This document shows positions 16,939 through 20,092 of a stretch of 20,092 bases of DNA, in pieces; within the stretch, counting starts at the first letter, position 1; each line of letters starts with the position of its first letter. Made by a program: the position numbers and the translations under genes. This DNA is from DASZGI01 sp035938995 (GTDB taxonomy: Bacteria > Actinomycetota > Actinomycetes > Streptomycetales > Catenulisporaceae): positions 1 to 20,092 of the forward strand of contig NZ_DASZGI010000173.1 in assembly GCF_035938995.1 (NCBI RefSeq), read 5' to 3'. The notes under the pieces are model-generated. The model worked only from the letters and a program-made list of their open reading frames with translations. It had not been told where the DNA came from and ran no database searches.

Positions 16939-17827
16939 GCTGCACGTGGTCAAGATCGGCGGCTCGCTGGACGACCGGATGCGCGGGGCTTGCGCAGACG
17001 TCGCTGAGCTGCGCCGCCGGGGCCACCGGGTCGTGGTCGCGCACGGCGGCGGCGCCGAGGCCGACCGGCTCGGCGCGCAGCTCGGCCGGACCACTCGCCA
17101 CCTCACCTCGCGCAGCGGCGTGCACAGCCGCTACACCGACGCCGAGGCTCTGGACACCCTGAGCACCGCGATCCTGGGCCGAGTGAAGCCGGCTCTGGTG
17201 GCGGCGCTTCTGGCGCAGGGCGTGCCCGCGATCGGTTTGTCCGGCATCGACGCGGGCGTGGTCACGGCAGTCAAGACCGCGCCGGCGCGGGTCCTGGTCG
17301 ACGGGGCCGAGCGCGTCGTGCGCGACGACCTGACCGGGCGGATCGCCGCAGTGGATGTCAGGCTACTGAACCTGCTGCTCGACGCCGGATACACCCCGGT
17401 CCTCTCGCCGCCTGCGCTCGACCCGGCCGCGGGTCCGCTGAACGTGGACGCCGACCGCCTCGCCGCCGCCGTGGCCGGGGCGCTGCGCGCCGACTGGCTG
17501 ATCGTGCTGTCCAACGTCCCCGGGCTGCTGCGCGACCCGGCCGACCCCGACAGCCTGATCGAGAAGGTGCGCCACAGCGACCTCGCCGACCACGTGGCGG
17601 CCGTCGGCGGGCGCATGCGGGTGAAGCTGCGCACCGCCGGAGAGGCGCTGGCCGCCGGCGTCGCGCGCGTCGTACTGGCGGACGGCCGCAACCCGTCGCC
17701 GATCCTGGCCGCGCGGGAGGGCCAGGGCACTGTTTTTGAGTCAGATGCTGTTTTTGAATCAGACACTGTTTTCGAATCAGCTGCCGTATTCGATGCGGAC
17801 GGGGTCGCGGGGAGGGAACGAGGGTGA
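16859..17827 (+). CDS. lysZ: LysZ/ArgB-type LysW-amino acid kinase
   Basis: An amino acid kinase-family protein that phosphorylates the side-chain carboxyl of the LysW-bound amino acid. Family blocks: VVKIGGSL (Lys32), AHGGGAEADRLG, LTSRSGVHSRYTDAEALD, NVDADRLAAAVAGALRAD and VGGRMRVKL. ATG 16859 has a GGGGGGAG/AGGAA site and gives 322 residues, but this overlaps lysY by 80 bases and adds 29 residues without family likeness; GTG 16946, eight bases after the lysY stop, would start right at the KIGG motif and is a real alternative. The C-terminus carries four six-residue repeats (TVFESD-like, see 17729-17800) after the normal end of the fold, which is unusual. Its stop overlaps the lysK start (GTGA). 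Confidence 0.92.
   Translation: MPSSVSTSPSAGTSERAWGSPDSIRSELHVVKIGGSLDDRMRGACADVAELRRRGHRVVVAHGGGAEADRLGAQLGRTTRHLTSRSGVHSRYTDAEALDTLSTAILGRVKPALVAALLAQGVPAIGLSGIDAGVVTAVKTAPARVLVDGAERVVRDDLTGRIAAVDVRLLNLLLDAGYTPVLSPPALDPAAGPLNVDADRLAAAVAGALRADWLIVLSNVPGLLRDPADPDSLIEKVRHSDLADHVAAVGGRMRVKLRTAGEALAAGVARVVLADGRNPSPILAAREGQGTVFESDAVFESDTVFESAAVFDADGVAGRERG
17729..17800 (+). repeat. four 18-bp tandem repeats at the lysZ 3' end
   Basis: Units at 17729, 17747, 17765 and 17783, for example GCTGTTTTTGAATCAGAC, encode TVFESD, AVFESD, TVFESA and AVFDAD in frame. They are strikingly AT-rich compared with the gene (GTTTTTGA, TTCGAATCAG), so base use differs from the neighbours. The fourth unit has diverged most. 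Confidence 0.9.
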
Positions 17828-17880
17828 CGACCGAGCCGTACACGGCGTCTGATTCGAACACGGCGTCTGATCCGAACACC
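17749..17880 (+). promoter_or_regulatory. imperfect long inverted repeat enclosing the lysK ribosome binding site and start
   Basis: The lysZ repeats (arm 17749-17787) are imperfectly complementary to the lysK repeats (arm 17842-17880). The inner 22 bases (17766-17787 with 17842-17863) match at 18 of 22, and at 20 counting G-U pairs. The loop of about 54 bases holds GGAGGG (17811-17816) and GTG 17824. In mRNA this would be a hairpin displaying the lysK start; in DNA a possible cruciform. A regulatory effect is inference. Confidence 0.5.
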
Positions 17881-18933
17881 GCCGAGGAGCGGCTGCTGCG
17901 CGACCTGGTGGAGATCCCGTCCGTCTCGGGCTCCGAACAGGACATCGCCGCCCATCTGGTGCGGGTGCTGCCGCGGTGGGGCTTCGAGAGCCACCTGGAC
18001 GAGGCCGGCAACGCGATCGGCCGGCGCGGCGACCCCGACGCGCCGATGATCATGCTCACCAGTCACATGGACACCGTCCCCGGCGACATCCCGGTGCGGC
18101 AGGAGGGATCCATCCTGCACGGGCGCGGCACCGTGGACTGTAAGGGGCCGCTCGCCGCGATGATCTGCGCGGCGTCCCGCTGGGAGGCGCGCGGCGCGCA
18201 GGTCGTGGTCGCCGGAGTCGTCGAGGAGGAGACCTTCGGGCGCGGCGCGCACCAACTGGCCCGGGACTTCTCCCCGGACCTGGCCATCGTGGGCGAGCCC
18301 AACGGCTGGGCCGGCATCGGCATCGGCTACAAGGGCCGGTTCCTGGCCCGCTACGAGGTCTCGCGCCCGGCCGCGCACACGGCGCATCCGGGGGAGCGGG
18401 CCACCGAGGCCGCGATCGCGTTCTGGAACCGGATGACCGCGTACCTCGACGGCTTCGCCCCCGCCGGGCGCGCCTTCGACCGGCCGATCCCGACCCTGAA
18501 CGAGATGGCCGGCACGCTCGAGAACGCCGCGCTGACTCTCTCCTGCCGCACGCCGCCCGGATTCGACCTGGCGGCGTTCGAGGACTTCCTCGAGGCGAGC
18601 CGCGCCGACGGCGTGCTCACGATCGAAGACCGCACCCCGGCCGCGCTCGTCGACACCTCTGGCGGCGCCGTGCGCGCGCTGTCCGCCGGCATCCGCGCAC
18701 AGCAGGGCCGGCCGAAGCTCAAGCTCAAGACCGGCACCGCGGACCTGAACATCGTCAACCAGTTCTGGCCGGTGTCCCTGGCCGTCTACGGCCCCGGCGA
18801 CTCGAGCCTCGACCACACCGACCACGAGCACATCGACCTGCGCGAGTACGCCGCCTCGATCGACGTGCTCACCGTCGCGCTCGAGCACGCGGCGCGGGAA
18901 CTGGCCGGGGCGCGGCTCGCGGCGCTGCGATGA
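17824..18933 (+). CDS. lysK: LysK/ArgE-type M20 peptidase (release from LysW)
   Basis: A 369-residue M20-family zinc hydrolase. Metal and catalytic residues are visible: His81 and Asp83 in SHMDTVPG, Asp105 in GTVDCKGP, Glu134-Glu135 in VVEEETFG, the GEPNGWAGIGIGYKGR block and His331 in the C-terminal DHTDHEHI. LysK cleaves the finished amino acid from the LysW C-terminal Glu, recycling the carrier. GTG 17824, with GGAGGG at 17811-17816, overlaps the lysZ stop. The first 20 residues are odd: two TASD(S/P)N repeats (residues 7-18) precede the normal family start at about AEERLLRDLVEIPSVSG. Confidence 0.93.
   Translation: MTTEPYTASDSNTASDPNTAEERLLRDLVEIPSVSGSEQDIAAHLVRVLPRWGFESHLDEAGNAIGRRGDPDAPMIMLTSHMDTVPGDIPVRQEGSILHGRGTVDCKGPLAAMICAASRWEARGAQVVVAGVVEEETFGRGAHQLARDFSPDLAIVGEPNGWAGIGIGYKGRFLARYEVSRPAAHTAHPGERATEAAIAFWNRMTAYLDGFAPAGRAFDRPIPTLNEMAGTLENAALTLSCRTPPGFDLAAFEDFLEASRADGVLTIEDRTPAALVDTSGGAVRALSAGIRAQQGRPKLKLKTGTADLNIVNQFWPVSLAVYGPGDSSLDHTDHEHIDLREYAASIDVLTVALEHAARELAGARLAALR
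17842..17877 (+). repeat. two 18-bp tandem repeats at the lysK 5' end
   Basis: ACGGCGTCTGATTCGAAC (17842-17859) and ACGGCGTCTGATCCGAAC (17860-17877) differ at one base and encode TASDSN and TASDPN. The reverse complement shares the core TTCGAATCAG with the lysZ tail repeats, so both sets probably come from one element in opposite orientations. Confidence 0.88.
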
Positions 18934-18959
18934 CGGACAGCGTGATGACAGACAGCGTG
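18930..18959 (+). repeat. 15-bp tandem duplication including the start codon of the EamA gene
   Basis: ATGACGGACAGCGTG (18930-18944) and ATGACAGACAGCGTG (18945-18959) differ at one base, followed by a decayed copy beginning ACGACCGAC. Both units carry an in-frame ATG, so the protein begins MTDSVMTDSV and translation could start at either. Confidence 0.87.
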
Positions 18960-19937
18960 ACGACCGACGTCGCCGAGCGGGTCGCACCGGAGCAGCACAC
19001 GCGCGCGGAGTCCGGTGCGCTGCCCGCGTACATCGCGATCACGATCGCCGTGGTGCTCTGGGGCCTCGCCCCGGTGGCCACCCGCTATCTCGTGTTGCGC
19101 GCCGACCCGCTCGGCGTGCTCGGGCTCAGGTTCGCATTGTGTTCCGTGCTCTATCTTCCGGTTCTGCCACGGCTGCACGCGCACGGCTACCGCCAGCCCG
19201 GGGCGGCACGCTGGACCCGCCGCGACGTGCTGCTGCTCGTCGGCTGCGGACTTGCCGGGATCGTCGGCTACAACGTTCCGGTCACCTACGGCACGCAACA
19301 CGTCCAAGCAGCATTGGCGGGCATCCTGCTGTCCACCGAATCGCTGTGGATCGCCGGATTCAGCGTTCTGCTGCTCAAGGAGCGGCCGACGCCCCGGCTG
19401 CTCGGCGCGCTCGCGGTGGGCGCGGCCGGGGTCGCGACGCTGCTGATCGCCGGCGGTGGCCTGGACGTGCGCGCCTCGATGCTCGTCGGCTGCTTGCTGA
19501 TCCTGCTCGGCGCGTCCATGTGGGGGTTGTACTCGGTCTGCGTCGGGCCGCTGATCCGCCGGATGGGCACCCTCCCTGTCAGCGCCCTGACGCTGTGGAT
19601 CGGCACCGTCCCGCTCGTCGCCGTCGGCGGCCCCGCGATGGCCTCCGCGGCGGGACACCTGACGGCTGGAAGCTGGACTGTTCTAGTCCTGTACGGCCTC
19701 GGCCCCAACATCATCGGCATGCTGCTGTGGAACTACGGCGTGTCCCGAGTGGCGCCTTCCCGGGCGGCTGTGTTCCTCTACCTCTACCCGGCCGTCGGCG
19801 TCGCGGGAGGCGTGCTCCTCCTCGGCGAGCGCGCGACGGCGGGCATGGCCGTCGGCGGCCTGCTCGTGGTGTCGGCGCTGGTGCTCACGACTCGGGCGCA
19901 GCGGAAACGGGACAGTGTTTCAGCTCGTCGAGGCTAG
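18930..19937 (+). CDS. EamA/DMT-superfamily transporter
   Basis: A 335-residue membrane protein with about ten hydrophobic segments in two related halves, typical of the EamA (DMT, RhaT/YdcZ-like) family. Examples are IAITIAVVLWGLAPVATRYL, the ILLSTESLWIAGFSVLLL segment with the following KERPT loop, and the second-half PSRAAVFLYLYPAVGVAGGV with LLGERAT. It overlaps the lysK stop by ATGA, so it is translated with the carrier-protein operon and may move the released amino acid or the end product; members usually export amino acids or metabolites. The start is ambiguous because of the duplicated ATG (18930 or 18945). The tail after the last helix is basic (TRAQRKRD). Confidence 0.9.
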   Translation: MTDSVMTDSVTTDVAERVAPEQHTRAESGALPAYIAITIAVVLWGLAPVATRYLVLRADPLGVLGLRFALCSVLYLPVLPRLHAHGYRQPGAARWTRRDVLLLVGCGLAGIVGYNVPVTYGTQHVQAALAGILLSTESLWIAGFSVLLLKERPTPRLLGALAVGAAGVATLLIAGGGLDVRASMLVGCLLILLGASMWGLYSVCVGPLIRRMGTLPVSALTLWIGTVPLVAVGGPAMASAAGHLTAGSWTVLVLYGLGPNIIGMLLWNYGVSRVAPSRAAVFLYLYPAVGVAGGVLLLGERATAGMAVGGLLVVSALVLTTRAQRKRDSVSARRG

Positions 19938-20092
19938 CCGCGACGGATCCCCCTCGGCGGGAGACTGCTGAGGAACCCGCCGACGGCTTCGCGCGCCCGC
20001 AGCACCGCGAGTGCGGTGTTCGCGATGCGCAGCACCCGGGCGTTGGTCCCCTGCGTGCTCAGCATGGAGCGGATGATCCACATCCTCAGCAG
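19934..20092 (-). CDS. C-terminal fragment of a convergent gene, unknown function
   Basis: Reading the minus strand from the window edge gives 52 residues and a TAG stop, with mostly G/C third positions throughout, as in the real genes. The stretch includes MWIIRSMLSTQGTNARVLRI and AREAVGGFLSSLP and looks like an amphipathic helical C-terminus. The rest of the gene lies outside the window and I do not recognise the family. It is tail-to-tail with the EamA gene, and the two TAG stops overlap within one CTAG (19934-19937). Confidence 0.5.
   Translation of the reverse strand: MLRMWIIRSMLSTQGTNARVLRIANTALAVLRAREAVGGFLSSLPPRGIRRG

Noticed and set aside
17729..17877. CRISPR-like array or mobile element ends at the lysZ/lysK repeats
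   Set aside because: Units are contiguous without spacers, in frame, and there is no cas gene, transposase or target-site duplication.
14871..18933. Primary lysine or arginine biosynthesis operon
   Set aside because: No homocitrate synthase, homoaconitase, homoisocitrate dehydrogenase or general lysN/argD is present; transketolase and a DegT-type aminotransferase instead point to a special amino acid.

Overview
The window is very GC-rich, with strong G/C preference at third codon positions, GTG starts, GTGA/ATGA stop-start overlaps and GAGG-type ribosome binding sites. This points to an actinomycete (Streptomycetales/Catenulisporales-like; the genus cannot be told from the sequence). Nearly everything reads on the + strand, and the genes look like the inside of one secondary-metabolite gene cluster.

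Region 1 (1-9046) is a lipid/polyketide module. It holds the 3' part of a PfaC-like polyunsaturated-fatty-acid-type (Pfa, 'secondary lipid') synthase subunit with tandem FabA/FabZ-like dehydratase units, a PfaD-like trans-acting enoyl reductase, two paralogous acyl-CoA dehydrogenase-fold flavoproteins, and an amine-oxidase-superfamily FAD oxidoreductase. Together they would build and then oxidise or rearrange an unsaturated acyl chain. A perfect 12-bp hairpin at 9071-9109 follows.

Region 2 (9290-11388) has a small dimeric alpha/beta-barrel-like protein and a 14-helix DHA2-type MFS exporter, closed by a strong intrinsic terminator at 11347-11388.

Region 3 (11555-19937) is a tightly coupled operon: a DegT/DnrJ/EryC1-type PLP aminotransferase, a split transketolase (N and C halves), then lysW-lysX-lysY-lysZ-lysK and an EamA-type transporter. 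LysW is an amino-group carrier protein. The combination of the LysW route with transketolase and aminotransferase matches the known logic for 2,6-diamino-5,7-dihydroxyheptanoic acid (DADH), the C7 amino acid of vazabitide-type pathways and a proposed precursor of azabicyclic units (azinomycin, ficellomycin). The inferred route is: glutamate is loaded on LysW (LysX), phosphorylated (LysZ), reduced to the semialdehyde (LysY), extended by C2 (transketolase), aminated (aminotransferase) and released (LysK).

The main novelty is the pairing of a Pfa-type lipid synthase with carrier-protein-borne amino acid synthesis; the product may be an unsaturated lipid or polyene joined to an azabicyclic or amino-polyol head. 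A second unusual feature is a set of short in-frame tandem repeats at gene ends: the MFS stop region, the transketolase-C N-terminus, the lysZ C-terminus, the lysK N-terminus and the EamA start. Those at lysZ/lysK are inverted relative to each other around the lysK ribosome binding site. The window ends with a fragment of a convergent minus-strand gene whose stop codon overlaps that of the EamA gene.
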